From: Talinum fruticosum
Lineage: Eukaryota; Streptophyta; Magnoliopsida; Caryophyllales; Talinaceae
Assembly (NCBI GenBank): GCA_021018815.1
Contig: JAITYX010000063.1
Span: forward strand, 1,798,001-1,862,000
Length of the DNA: 64,000 bases
Reading direction: 5' to 3'
The notes beneath the pieces were generated by a model. It made no database searches. It saw nothing but the letters and a program-made list of their open reading frames with translations, and had not been told where the DNA came from. The position numbers were made by a program, and so were the translations under genes. How positions within the stretch are numbered: position 1 is the stretch's first letter; each line of letters opens with the position of its first letter. Positions 1 through 11,060 of this stretch are shown here, one piece after another.

Positions 1-1692
1 ATGTCTTTTAATTTAAAATTACAAAAATACTCTTTATCTCTATGAATTTAAAATTATAAATTATCAAAGAATCTAATAAAAGATGCTATCATGTTATTGC
101 ACTATTTTGTATGGCTTTGTAGAAAGCCTATAATAATCAACATTTTTTTTAATTTTTGGTGACTGCAGATTGAAGGAGCTGCTAATGTGAATGGGAAAGG
201 TCAAAGCAATTGGGATTACCACACCCACAAATATCCAAGTTTGTGTCCCCTCTTTTTCACCCTCTCTTACTGCTCTTGGACTAGTCTACCCGAACACGAT
301 TTTAAATTTAACATACAAGCGGCCATGAACTCAAGACCTTGCCAAGACGAGCTTCTCGTACTAAGAAATTTTTACCTGCAATCCATTCAACTTGGTTCCG
401 ATAAGAAAATCGGCCTCAAACTCAAGGATTCTCGTTCACTAATCTCTCTTTCCTTTTCTTTCAGAAGCTTTACTTCTGGTCTTATCAATCCGCCCTTATA
501 TTAATTTGCAAAGGTTTAGCTATATCAATATCCACCTCGATATTTAAAAGGACCAAGAATGTCCTCCTCCTCCAAATTCGTAAACTCACCTGTTACGAGT
601 TTAGAAAATCCCTATGAATGAATGAGACTCAAGTGCAAGGGTTTAAAACATTGGGAAGATAGTTCATCTAAATTTTCATTGTAAATAAACAATGAGAAAA
701 AAAATGACTAGAAAGAAACTTGGTTGCAATTCAATTTATTTTGATAAAAAGTTATCTTTTACCATTAGCTTCAAACCCATAAAAATTTTAAAATATTTTT
801 GAAAAAATTATGTCCTTCCAAAAACATCTTAAAGTTAATTCAATATATTTCATGCATGTTTTGGTAGACATTACGGCAGATGGAACCAATGGAGATGTGG
901 CAGATGATTTCTACCATCGTTACAGGGTAAGTATAACACCTACTATTAAGTCAATCTAGTTGTACCCCTCAAGACATTTGTAGAATTTTTTTTTTTATAA
1001 TTTTGATATTTGTGAATAATAATATTTGATTGCATGAAGCATGATTCTCAAATGAATTTAATTCAAAGTCTCTCATAATTTCAGGAGGATATTAAATTGA
1101 TGAAGGATATGGGTTTAGATTCGTTTCGATTATCCATCTCATGGACAAGAATATTGCCTAAGTAAGCATACCCTCTATGTTATGCATAAATTCTTAAATA
1201 AAAATATCTTACATAAAAGTTACGATGATATCTACTTATAACATTAAGTTGGCCTCAAAAATAAAAGGATTTAGTAGTGGTGCATATATAGTTTGACTTC
1301 CTCATAAAGAAATTAAATGAGTAGTGTACTAATCCCATGGTCCGCAGGAGGAAACAAGGCCGGCGGTGTGAACCAACTTGGGATTGATTTCTACAACAAT
1401 CTCATCGATGAACTTCTAGCCAATGGTGATCAATCATTCACTCATGAATCACAATATTAATATAATTCATTTTATTTACTTTTATGAGCATATTTGGGGC
1501 AGATATAGAGCCGTTTGTGACCCTCCACCATTGGGACGTTCCACAATACCTTGAAGAAAAATATGGCGATTTTTTAAGCCCTAATATTGTGTAAGTTAGA
1601 TCATTAATTATCTGCATGTTAATTACTGCATCAAAATTTATATAGACGGATATACAAATTATTATTTCCTCTCATCTTTAAAGGTATCATTA

Positions 1693-1694
<2 letters not shown>

Positions 1695-1750
<56 letters not shown>
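1695..1750. repeat. (AT)n microsatellite in GH1 intron
   Basis: About 28 AT units lie in the intron between the DIEPF and ADFVDY exons. Plain sequence reading; no function inferred. Confidence 0.9.
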
Positions 1751-1754
<4 letters not shown>

Positions 1755-3365
1755 TTTGCTTACCATTATGATATATATGTAGGGCGGATTTTGTGGACTA
1801 TGCGGATATATGCTTTAGAGAATTTGGAGACAGGGTAAAATATTGGGCGACACTAAATGAACCTAATGCTTACGCAAGGTATGGATACTCAAGCGGGATT
1901 CTCGTCCCAAACCGTTGCACCCGCACAAACACTTCTTTCCCTTGCACTGCTGGCAACTCAGGCATTGAGCCTTATCTCGTTGGCCACCATTTGCTACTCT
2001 CTCATGTATCCACCTTCAACTTGTACAAGCACAACTATCAGGTTTGTTTCTACGCAAGAGAAGGTTTCACGTAAAAAGATATCCTGCAACAAATGTATCC
2101 TAGCTCACTTTTTAGTGTTTATCACGATAATTTATTAGTCATTTTAAGATAATTTTTTATTCAGAATTTACTAATATTTAACCTTGAAAATAAAGTTCTA
2201 TCTTGTAAATAGCAATATTAATTCAAAATTTGCATATAGCACCCAAACATCCTGAATTTTATGTATATATATTAATTTTGTCTATACATAACTCAATTAT
2301 TTGATGACATTTTAGCTTACTTATAATATAAATTTTATATTTTTTTCTTCAGCATCACCATTCACAGACGATAATTTAAGATATTATTTGATATCTATAC
2401 TTATTTTGTCTATATAAACGAAAAATGTGACAACTGTTACCTAACTTATCACATGTAATGTGAATGATATATTTTTCCTTCCATAGTCAAAATACACACA
2501 TTCAAATAATTGCTTTTTTCTGGCTAACTCTACCATTCATGAATTTTGATTTCTTTATATCTTTTCATTAGATGCATTTATAGAGACCTAAAAGGAGCCG
2601 TGGTTACTACAACATTCCACATATAATAATTATGATAGAATATTAATTAATAACTAAATATGTGAAGGGTGTTCAAAAAGGGAAGATTGGGATCACAATT
2701 GCATGTGATTGGATAGAGCCATATGATGAACAACCCAGCAATAAAGATGCTGCTGAAAGACTCTACCAGCACCTTTGTGGCTGGTAAGTTTTAGGTTAAT
2801 AAAGTAATTTTTTTATTTTTCTTAGTACAAACTAGTATTTTTATCCCGTATGATGCACTCAAAAATATTTGAGTAAATAGAAAATAATGCAGATAAGAAA
2901 TTTTTATTATTTTTTAATAATTGTGTATTTTTAATAAAAAGGGTTAGTAACTATCTTCGTATCATATTATAATATCTCTAATATTATATGTATTTATTCT
3001 CCTATATTGATTAAAAAGTCCCATATTTATGTTTTTGTTTAAAAATAATTATGGAAAATATATTTTTTCATTTATTATTTAAATTAATAATAGTAATTTA
3101 TTAAGCTTGGTTTTGGTTTGGAATTAGATTAGAAAAAGTTCACACCTCTAATTAATTTGTCAAGTAGCAGCATGTGCTAGTTTTGTTTATATATGTGTGT
3201 GTAACTCGGGCTTCCAGGTGGCAATGAGTCATATTCTAATAATTTTTTAAAAAATGGATAAAAATTCATCTTTTTTATATAATAAAAACACATTAAAAAA
3301 ATGACCTCATGGGTCGTGTTTTAATATAGGTAATTAGTATAGTTTTGGTCTGCAAAAAGGAAAAT

Positions 3366-3606
3366 AGAAATGGGTAGAAGGAAACTGCACAAAAGGAAAG
3401 TCCCATCTCAGACTAGCAACAGAACTTCAGATAGTTGCCATAGGGTGGCAAAGGAATACACCCACATAGAAAAGTTCGTGGGGCTGGTACTGATTGAAAA
3501 TGAAAGTGCAACACAGGCAAAAATCATTAGAACTCTAAAGAAAAACAGGAAGAGGAAACAACCTAGAACAACCAGCAGTATCGAGCAACCACAAAAGAGA
3601 TACTAA
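3366..3606 (+). pseudogene. LINE ORF1 C-terminal fragment (upstream copy)
   Basis: The 78-codon frame starting MGRRKLHKRK is a diverged copy of the basic C-terminus of the RRM-type ORF1 that ends at 6193. Shared features in the same order are an RRKxxxRK start, a G(L/M)V(L/V) core followed by ENE or KNE, and an I(I/T)R(T/S)LK(K/R) block ending in a basic tail. It lies upstream of the fuller copy on the same strand, so it is either a second LINE insertion or a partial duplication. No RRM precedes it. The stretch 2784-3365 before it is AT-rich intron-like DNA with nothing recognised. Confidence 0.55.
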
Positions 3607-4430
3607 TACCTACAAAGGAGGAGTGCCAAGGAAGTCATTCAGTAGGTGAATTATCATAGCTTTATTGCGTTGGTTAAGAGGAACAAAACCAAGTCCTTTG
3701 GATAGTGAAGTGATTAAGAAGGGGGAAAAAAAAGAAAAACTTGGAAGAGCCCAAGAACCAGGCATTTATAATTGGTGAGGAGTAAAAACGACATATGAGG
3801 AGAACGATTATGGGAAAGAGCAGAACTAAAATTTTGGCGATATCAGGAGAGTCACTTTAATGGTTATGGGATTCCGAACTTGAGCTTATATCCATCTCTT
3901 TTTGGGTATTGGGTGGAGACGTTTTTGTGTACCTTGAATATCTAGTCCCCTCACTAGATGGAATTGGAGAGGGAGGATATCTTAATTAGTGGATGCAAGC
4001 AAGGTGTAGTAAGAGACTACTCTCCAAAGAGTAATTGTGTTTGAACTCAAACTCTTGGTTGATGACTGTGGTGGATTGAACTCTCTATTTGAAACATGAA
4101 TTCAATATGGATGTTATCAGCTTTCAAGAAGATTACCACTCGTTGGATTGGAATAACCTCATCTTTTTCGTAGGGAAAGGAAGTTGTATTTTATGAGCAT
4201 TCTCATAGGAATTTTGTGAAACAGGTGGTGGGCGTTCAGATGAATGATATTTTTCACAGGAAATTAGGAGATTGAAAGGTTAGATATGTATATGGCTTAT
4301 GCTTCTGCTTGGTGTTTTACATATGTATATTTTGAGAGAGAGAGAGAGAGTTGTGTACCGCAGGAGCATATGGTGAAGCTTTAAGGTTACTTGTAATAGG
4401 GAGCAAAAACGACAGTTGAAGGAGACAGGG
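3607..4430 (+). other. Probable LINE-derived sequence, no open frame
   Basis: Between the two ORF1 copies the DNA is richer in G and A than the flanking intron and holds short broken frames that I could not assign. It ends with a short GA run at 4335-4350 just before the RRM frame. It is most likely the start of the second LINE ORF of the upstream copy or the 5' leader of the downstream copy. This is inferred from position only. Confidence 0.3.
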
Positions 4431-4441
4431 GAAGAGAAAAT

Positions 4442-6193
4442 GGAGGAAGAAGAGATGAATTCACAATCTTTGTAAACAATATCCCCCACAACATTGATCA
4501 GTATGGGCTTAAAGGAGTTTTCAGGAAGACTGGAAAGTTAGTGAATCTTACATACCACAAAGGAAGGGGATTAGATCCAGAAAGAGATACGGCTTTGTGC
4601 GGTTCAAATTGAAAGAAGAAGCATTCACAAGTATCAGCATGTTGAATAATGCTACTATCAGAGGGTTCAGGATTAGTGTGTGCTTGGCCAGGCATGATAA
4701 GGGCAGAGCAAGAAGAAGTCAGGGTCAACCCCATTTTCCAAATAATCAGACTAGAAGAACCCACAACTTCAAAAGAAAAATTTGGACGAGGAAGAGCAAC
4801 TTCAAAGAGCCCACAAGAATCTAAGATGATACATTTGCCATCCGTACAAGGAACTGTTAACGCTGAATTTAAAGAATGGCTTAATAGAAGTCAGGTCTGT
4901 ACTTCAGATGAGCCAAGGGATCTTGGAGCTTTATCATTATCATTGATAAGTGATTATGGCCGCTGCACGAAAATTTGCTCCTTAAGTAGATTTAAATTCA
5001 TTTTAACCTTTCCTATAGAGGAGCAAATGGAAGAGGCTTTGAATAATGTCCAAGAACTTGACCAAGGGTTTATTACTGTCAAGAAATGGGATAATTACGA
5101 CTCATGTGAAACTAAGAGGGTGTGGACTGAAGTTTTTGGAGTCCCCCTTGTGGATGGAACTTGGAGAATTTTGAAAAGATTGCTTAACTTTGGGGAAGGA
5201 TAATATGTTTGGATAAACCAATTTTCCAAACAGATTCATTTGAGTCAATTGAAAATCTTAATCGATACAAATATTTTTAAATTCATTGAAGGTGATCTAG
5301 TCTTATATGTTAATGAGTGTGGATATAGAATCATGGTCAAGGAAAGCGATCCAATTTTACAAGTCTTCCAACAAGTTCAAAAACCAACCATGGAAACTAT
5401 GGACCTGAATGATGGGGTGGTTGATTTTGAAGACATTGAAGATGATGTTGAATCTGATGATCAAGAAGCTCAGAGCAATGGCTTCAATAGGGAAGTAGTT
5501 GAAGAGATGCCAGTTGTTCCAACCTTGAAAACTGATGAGGGCAGTGACAAGGCTGTCGAACAAAGCCTGATACAAAGTATTAATTATGTGACTAGAACCA
5601 AGATAGCTTGCTTTAGCCATAATGGCTACTTAGAGGAAGTTTTTAAAAGTACACAACATTTAATTCCCTTGGAAGTAGAAGTGGAAAACTTAATTGAGCA
5701 GCCTGAGTATATGGACCACCAGCCTCCAGGCTTTGAGAAGTTTCCGGCCAATGAATGTAATGGTCTCAGTGAATGTGTCCAAGCTTTTGAAAATGAGTTC
5801 CAACTAGTAACGGGTGCAACTCAAGGAGAAAAAGAGCATGCAATAAGTAAGGATCTAACTATACCTCCAGGCTTTGAAACGTCACTCTGCCTTGAGCTTT
5901 CCACTCATGAAACCTTGGAAAGAAGCAAAGAGGGAAAGAAAAGAGCCAAACACAATATAGGAGTAACTAGAAGGAAGTTTAACAGAAGAAAAAGGTTTTC
6001 TCAATCAAACATCGATTCAACTTCCAGCATGCAACAAATTGCACTTGAGTCTTTGCAAATAGGAAACCTTGTGGGCATGGTAGTCACTAAGAATGAACGA
6101 AGAGCAGTTACTCGAATCACTAGATCCCTCAAGAGAACAAGAAAAAATCTCGTATCAAAGCAAACAACTAGTAGTTGTAGTCTAGAATTTTAG
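4442..6193 (+). pseudogene. LINE ORF1 with RRM and DUF4283-like domains
   Basis: Plant L1-type ORF1 proteins bind the element RNA. An RRM starts at about 4448 (DEFTIFVNNIP, an RNP2-like strand) and has the RNP1-like RYGFVRFK near 4585-4610; a frameshift at about 4585 separates the two. A second module follows (FKFILTFP, MEEALNN, VKKWDNYD, TKRVWTEVFGVPLVDGTW at about 4993-5170), typical of the plant RRM/DUF4283 retrotransposon proteins. A second shift at about 5190 leads into 5240-6193 with ILIDTNIFKFIEGD, an acidic linker, two PPGFE repeats (about 5725 and 5870) and a basic tail. At least two frameshifts make it non-functional. It lies inside the gap of the GH1 gene. Confidence 0.72.
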
Positions 6194-6697
6194 AGGCTCT
6201 GGCTCCATTCATAAGAAGTGTCGATTATTTCAGATGAGGCATAAATGTTCTACATAATAACTGATTATGTTGACAACGTATAGGTTGCAAGTTCTTCAAA
6301 AGTCTCTGAGACATTTTTCGAACAAGTGGTGGGCAATCTAGTGTGTTGATATGGAATAACAAGTCATAACCTCTAAGTGGCATATCAGAGGCATTTGAAA
6401 TAAGTAAACAAGGTAAGAAGAGGGCCACGCTCATATTGGGGGCAAGCAAGAGGATGACAATGGCCTATTAGAGGCTTATATCGGTCGAGGTTGATCCTGA
6501 TGACAATGGTAGTGTACTCTTTGATCTCCAAGCAAAGAAACTTGTAAAATTTGGGTGATTTCTCTAAGATTCGGATTTGAATATGATGAGATATATCGCT
6601 GAAGATTTGAATGATTTGATTAAGTGGGCTGACTTAATCTAGAGCATCAAATTCATGGTGGTCATGATATTGGAGGTAGATAAATCGAAGAAAATAA

Positions 6698-7880
6698 ATG
6701 ATGGAAGTTGTGAATAAGAAAGATGTAGCTGGAGCTTTCGAAAAGATTGGATGCATATTGAATAGTAATGTTGATTTCAATACTCGGTTTAAGTCATGTG
6801 TTTACAATTCGGAGACACCAGTTGAATTTGAAACCACTTGGCAATCTATAATTATGGATTTTGGGTTAGCAAATAATGAATGGTTGTCTCAAATGTTTCG
6901 AATTCGTGAGATGTGGATTCCGGCTTATTTTAGGGATTTGTTTTTAGGAGCGAGTGTTGAGGACAACTTCTAGATCCGAAAGTGAAAATAATTTTTTAGC
7001 AACTTTACAAATCCACATCTAAGTTTGGTGGAGTTTTGGATGCGTTGGGAAAGTGCTATTGATTTGCAAAGACATCGTCGATCAAAAGCAGATAATGATA
7101 CATGTAATTCATTACCTGAATTGAGGACAAATAGGGATTTGGAGAGTCATGCAGCTAAAATCTATACTTACTCAAATTTTTATAGATTTCAAGATGAGCT
7201 ATGGGTAGCTTGCATGGATTGTGAGATTGAGGATAAAAAGGAGATTGAGGAAGGTTTCTTGATAATTGTTTCGAGATAGTAGCGAAAAAGGTTGCAAGAA
7301 TAGAGAAATTATTTATAACCCGGTAGATCATGTGGCACATTGTTCATGTAAAATGTTTGAATGTGAAGGTATTCCTTGTCGTCATATATTATATATTTTG
7401 AAGGCAAAAGTGCATGAGCTTCCCACTTACTACATCTTGAGCGAGATGGACAAACATGGCAAGAACCAAACCTATTTTCGATGTGGATGGTAATGTTTTA
7501 GAGGGTTGTTCTCAAATGAATGTTGAAGATAAGTTGATTTCGATATTTGGATGGAGTCCATGAGTTATGTGGAAGTTGCAGGTAGGAACCCCGAATTGCT
7601 TACTTTGGCTTTGAAGGGAATTTCAAATGTCACTAAACAATTGATGGAGTTAAAAGGCAGCGAAAGCGAAAGTAAGACACAAGAGTTAGAGTCTTTTATT
7701 GGCTCAAGTGCTCCACAACAAGTTGAGATCCTTCCTCCAAAACAATCAAACACTAAGGGTGGTGGTAAGCGAATCAGAGGTGGAAAAGAACAAGCATTAG
7801 AGGCGCAAAGAGAAGGAGACTTTGTAAAACTTGTGGACAACAAGCAAATCACGATAGCCGAAATTGTCCTTTAAAAGGGT
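6698..7880 (+). pseudogene. FAR1/FRS (MULE-transposase-derived) pseudogene
   Basis: FAR1-related sequences are plant transcription factors domesticated from Mutator-like transposases. Visible are SETPVEFETTWQSIIMDFGL and NEWLSQMFRIREMWIPAYF (6830-6935), TSRSESEN in a shifted frame at about 6965, and HLSLVEFWMRWESAIDLQRH (7017-7073). The SWIM zinc finger CSCKMFECEGIPCRHIL with C-x-C and C-x-H lies at about 7342-7395. The C-terminal part is at 7500-7874, whose zinc knuckle (CKTCGQQANHDSRNCP) reads only in a different frame near 7815-7870. Frameshifts are needed near 6960, 7265, 7490 and 7815. The N-terminal FAR1 DNA-binding domain and most of the DDE domain are not recognisable upstream (6200-6697). 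It could be a real FRS gene copy or a MULE remnant. Confidence 0.75.
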
Positions 7881-8234
7881 CGACTTAGCTATGGTATTTT
7901 TTTAATTCTTATATCGTATATTTATAACTTCTTTCAACTGAAATCACTAACTGAACATTGGTAATTATTTATTTTCTTGAAGTTGCAGCACCTAGTTTGG
8001 GAAGACACATGTTTGTGGCGACGAAGCAGCGTTTTGGGAGCAACGTGATCGTGGTGGCAACTAGTTTTAGATGTAGGGATTAGAAGCTATTATAGGCTTA
8101 TGTCAAGTTGGAGAATTGTTTTAAGAATCTACTTTATTAGAACTTTGTATTAGTGTTGTTTTTACTTTGAGACAAAAACTGGATTATGTAAGCAAATTTT
8201 TGTTGGTATTAGATAATAGTCAACCTTACTACTA
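7881..8234 (+). other. Possible 3' flank of the FRS pseudogene
   Basis: No coding signal. Short T-rich and G/T-rich sequence between the FRS frame and the GNOM-like segment; it may be the former 3' UTR. Nothing more can be supported. Confidence 0.25.
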
Positions 8235-9045
8235 AAATTCAATTGCAGGGAGATTGTTGGTATTAGCACCCTTTTGTTGTTTTTTCGAAAGAGGTTTATA
8301 TTAGGACCTTATGATTTAGCATGTTAATCAGCTACTACTCATTGAGAGAAGTAGAAAACAATCTAGTCAGATATTTGCTTTAGTCCATGTCCTTTTTGTT
8401 ATGGACAAGTATGATTCAATATAGTAACCAATAATCATGCAACATCCAGTTCTTATGTCGGGATCAATCTTTTAAGTATGCTTTGGTTTTTCGAAGTTCA
8501 TTCAGTATTCACGTTGGTCATTGGCATAACTATATCTGATTCTATTGGACTTTAAACCCTTGGCAGGTGGAGTCTATTTGGTTATCTGTTCACTGCAAGT
8601 TATATGACTTGGGTATTTGTGTTAGCTTTTGCAGATACCAGCTGTGCGTTGTGCTTGATCAAAGATGGGCCATATCAAACTCCAATCTGGTGTAAAGGCA
8701 ATCACAGAGGAACTTGAGGAATCTAAAGTTCCCTTATCTAACAAAGCTGCTCTGTCATGTATGATTAACTCGGAAATTGCTGCCTTGCTAGCAATCATGA
8801 GGAATGTTGGATGGGATGATCCATATATATCAGGGGATGATAAGTCAGGGCATTCTCTCATCCAGCCATTGAGGGCATTGCGGAAGCAAGTCTTTACATG
8901 GCAGCAACCATGGCATAATATTAACCCTGTTCTGTATCTCCAGCCATTTTTGGATGTGATCCGATCTGATAAAACAAGTGCACCCGTTACTAGTGTTGCT
9001 TTGTCATCTGTGTATAAGATCTTAACTCTTGACATGCTAGTGTTA
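8235..9045 (+). pseudogene. GNOM (ARF-GEF) N-terminal gene fragment
   Basis: GNOM is the endosomal ARF guanine-exchange factor needed for PIN recycling. The frame opening at 8665 (MGHIKLQSGVKAI) follows the GNOM N-terminus: CMINSEIAALLAIMR, SGDDKSGHSLIQPLRALRK, QVFTWQQPWH, LYLQPFLDVIRSDKT and SVALSSVYKILTLDML, about 126 residues of the DCB dimerisation domain. Similarity stops abruptly at about 9045; the following 53 codons of open frame look unrelated. The HUS, Sec7 and HDS domains are absent. The 400 bp before the ATG contain an intron-like stretch ending in TTTGCAG at about 8635, then a short leader, as in GNOM genes with an intron in the 5' UTR. This argues for genomic DNA capture, not a retrocopy. 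The frame up to the break is free of stops. Confidence 0.82.
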
Positions 9046-9301
9046 TCAGTTTTTTTGGGGCTGTCGGGGGTGGGGGTGGACGGGGTTGCTCAGTTTTACA
9101 TGGCAGCCGCGTTTTTGGGTGCTCCATTCACTGGTCCAATAGCCATAGACTCCAACAGAATGCTAATGACATTCGTAGTCAAATATCAGTTGTTAAATTG
9201 TTAACGTATATATTGCAAGAATTCTTCTCATCTGACAAAATTGGCTTTGCAAATTTCTAATGCATTTCACATCTAAAAACTAGATTTTGACTCATTCTAT
9301 G

Positions 9302-9374
9302 TAGTCCATGTGGGATTTGAACCCACATATTTTGTGTTAGAACACAAATGCTCTACCGATTGAGCTAATGGACT
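9302..9374 (-). tRNA. tRNA-Arg(UCU)-like gene, probably degenerate
   Basis: On the minus strand a complete cloverleaf folds: a perfect 7-bp acceptor stem (AGTCCAT with ATGGACT) plus discriminator A, D arm GCTC-AATCGGTA-GAGC, anticodon stem TTTGT/ACAAA, four-base variable loop, and T arm GTGGG-TTCAAAT-CCCAC. Internal promoter boxes are intact: A box TAGCTCAATCGG and B box GGTTCAAATCC. The anticodon loop GTTCTAAC has eight bases instead of seven; dropping one C gives a normal loop with anticodon TCT (Arg). The 3' CCA is not encoded, as usual for nuclear genes. It could be a pseudogene or tRNA-derived relic. Confidence 0.72.
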
Positions 9375-9729
9375 ATCAAGTTACACAAATTTGACACAAT
9401 CCTACGGTCATGTCAAGTTACACCAAGACAATACCAACAACACATTACCATAGATCCTGTTCAAGACCGAATGGAGAGCAGAGCTGCAGTCCAACAGCAA
9501 TAACAATTTAGAGTAGTTTAGCACTGTAAATCTCACTATGGTATGAGGACATATAAGATGCTAATTCTACATTTATAGGAGGTAATACATAATCAGCTGA
9601 CTCCAAGAATAATATCAAATAGAACAGATATGCATCAAATAGAAATCCAAGAATAATATCATGTTCAGCAATTGCTTTTGTTTTGGGGAGCTTGTAATTC
9701 AAGAGTATCGCAAATCCAACAATCTCAAA

Positions 9730-10330
9730 AATCCAACAATCTCAGAAATTCAAACAACAATCTCAGAATAACCCCAAATTGAGATTCTAATTCCGAAACA
9801 GAAATTTCAATTGAAATTAACCAGAAATTGAATATAGACAAGATAACAAACCGAGGCAGCGACTTGCAGGCGACCGAGATTGAATTTGGGTGTCTGCTGG
9901 TGGTCGGCGCGGTGGTTTCTGAGGTATTGGCTGGTAACTTGTAGGCGACCGAGAGAAAGGGAGAAAGAGGGGCAGCGAGCGAATTGCAGGTGGTGCTCGG
10001 CGATGGGGTTCCGGTGCTGTGGGAGGTGGCCGGTGAGAGATAGAGGCTGGCGAATTGCAACAAGCGAGAGCGTTCGGGATGCAGCGAGCGAGAGGGTTAG
10101 GGAAGCAATGAGCGAGCGAGCGAGAGGCAGGTAGTGGCCGGCGATGGGATTCCGGTGCTGTGGTGGTTGGCGAGGTGACCAGCGAGGTCGGCAAGGTGGT
10201 GGCCGGTGAATTCATAAGGGAGAGAGGGTACAGAGATGGCAGATAAGGAGAGCGGGATTAGAGGGAGAAGAAACGGAGAACTGATTTTGTTTTTGCCTGA
10301 ATTAAAGCGTTGTGAATAGCTAAGGCCTCC
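9730..10330. other. GC-rich low-complexity block of probable transposon origin
   Basis: A sharp GC rise over 9850-10270 with recurring words such as GCGAGCGAGAG, GTGGCCGG and GATGGG(G/A)TTCCGGTGCTG (twice, about 10001 and 10144) interrupts the AT-rich surroundings. Open frames on the minus strand are Pro/Ser/Arg low complexity and look like composition artefacts. The block ends beside the terminal-like motif at 10331-10435, so it is likely the subterminal region of a DNA element. The family was not identified. Confidence 0.4.
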
Positions 10331-10440
10331 CCAGATCAGGACCGTTGGATTTAATTTGAACGATTGAGATGAAAAGTTCTCAATATAAGACTAGTTCTCA
10401 TTTTAAGAGAGGTTCTCATATGAACCTCCCCTCTATATAT
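10331..10440. mobile_element. Possible element terminus with GTTCTCA repeats
   Basis: It contains GGACCGTTGGATTTAATTT, a phrase of a kind seen near ends of many plant DNA transposons, followed by three spaced GTTCTCA words (about 10376, 10394 and 10413). The last forms the near-palindrome AGGTTCTCATATGAACCT. No matching inverted copy was found at the other side of the block, so the element is truncated or the call is wrong. Confidence 0.3.
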
Positions 10441-10879
10441 ATATATTAAAATTAATTATTTCACATTACAGGTTATGGCACTAATGATCAACCCAATACA
10501 ACACATTCAATTGATGAATATCTTAAGGATGCTCCTAGAATTGAATATTTACAAGGCCATTTAGCTCACCTTCTCCAAGCCATTGAGTAAGTTTTCTTCT
10601 ACAGATTTTGATTTGTTTAATTTCATTCTCACTTGATCGTAACATAAATTCAAAATTATGTCCAGTAAAGGTTTTTAATGAAGATATGACTAAAAGAACT
10701 GCAAGATCATTTGTGCTTCAAGTACTTAATAAATTTTTTGATAATGTTTCCTAACACTACAGTTGTTTTAATTAATCACCTTTTAAAAAGAAAAAAAGAA
10801 AAAGTGTTAATTAACTAAACTATAATTTTTAGATGACAGTATATTATGGTTATATATATGTCAAATTAATTACTTATGT

Positions 10880-11060
10880 ATAACTGTTAGAATATAAACC
10901 TATTTCTAGGCTTTCAACTATCAATTGCACAAGGTAAGGAGGAATATTTGTTGCATCCATGCTTCAAAGCCCTAAGGGCATTCGCGTGAGGGGATATGTT
11001 AGAATTTAAAACCTATTCCTACGCCCTCAACTATCAGCTTAAGCTAGTTAGTCCTTGAAC
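10880..11060 (+). repeat. Imperfect direct repeat in GH1 intron
   Basis: The phrase TTAGAATATAAACCTATTTC near 10888 recurs in altered form near 11001, each followed by a CAACTATCA phrase at 10917 and 11028. Such blocks are common dispersed repeats in plant introns. No coding content. Confidence 0.4.

Noticed and set aside
187..504. 105-codon frame beginning inside the first GH1 exon
   Set aside because: Only the first 17 codons are exon; the rest is intron read-through past the GT donor at 239.
9046..9204. Tail of the GNOM-like open frame
   Set aside because: Does not follow GNOM and has a Gly/Val-rich chance composition; capture border placed at about 9045.
9817..10215. Minus-strand Pro/Ser/Arg-rich frame of 132 codons
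   Set aside because: Arises from GC-rich low-complexity DNA; no domain and no splice or promoter context.
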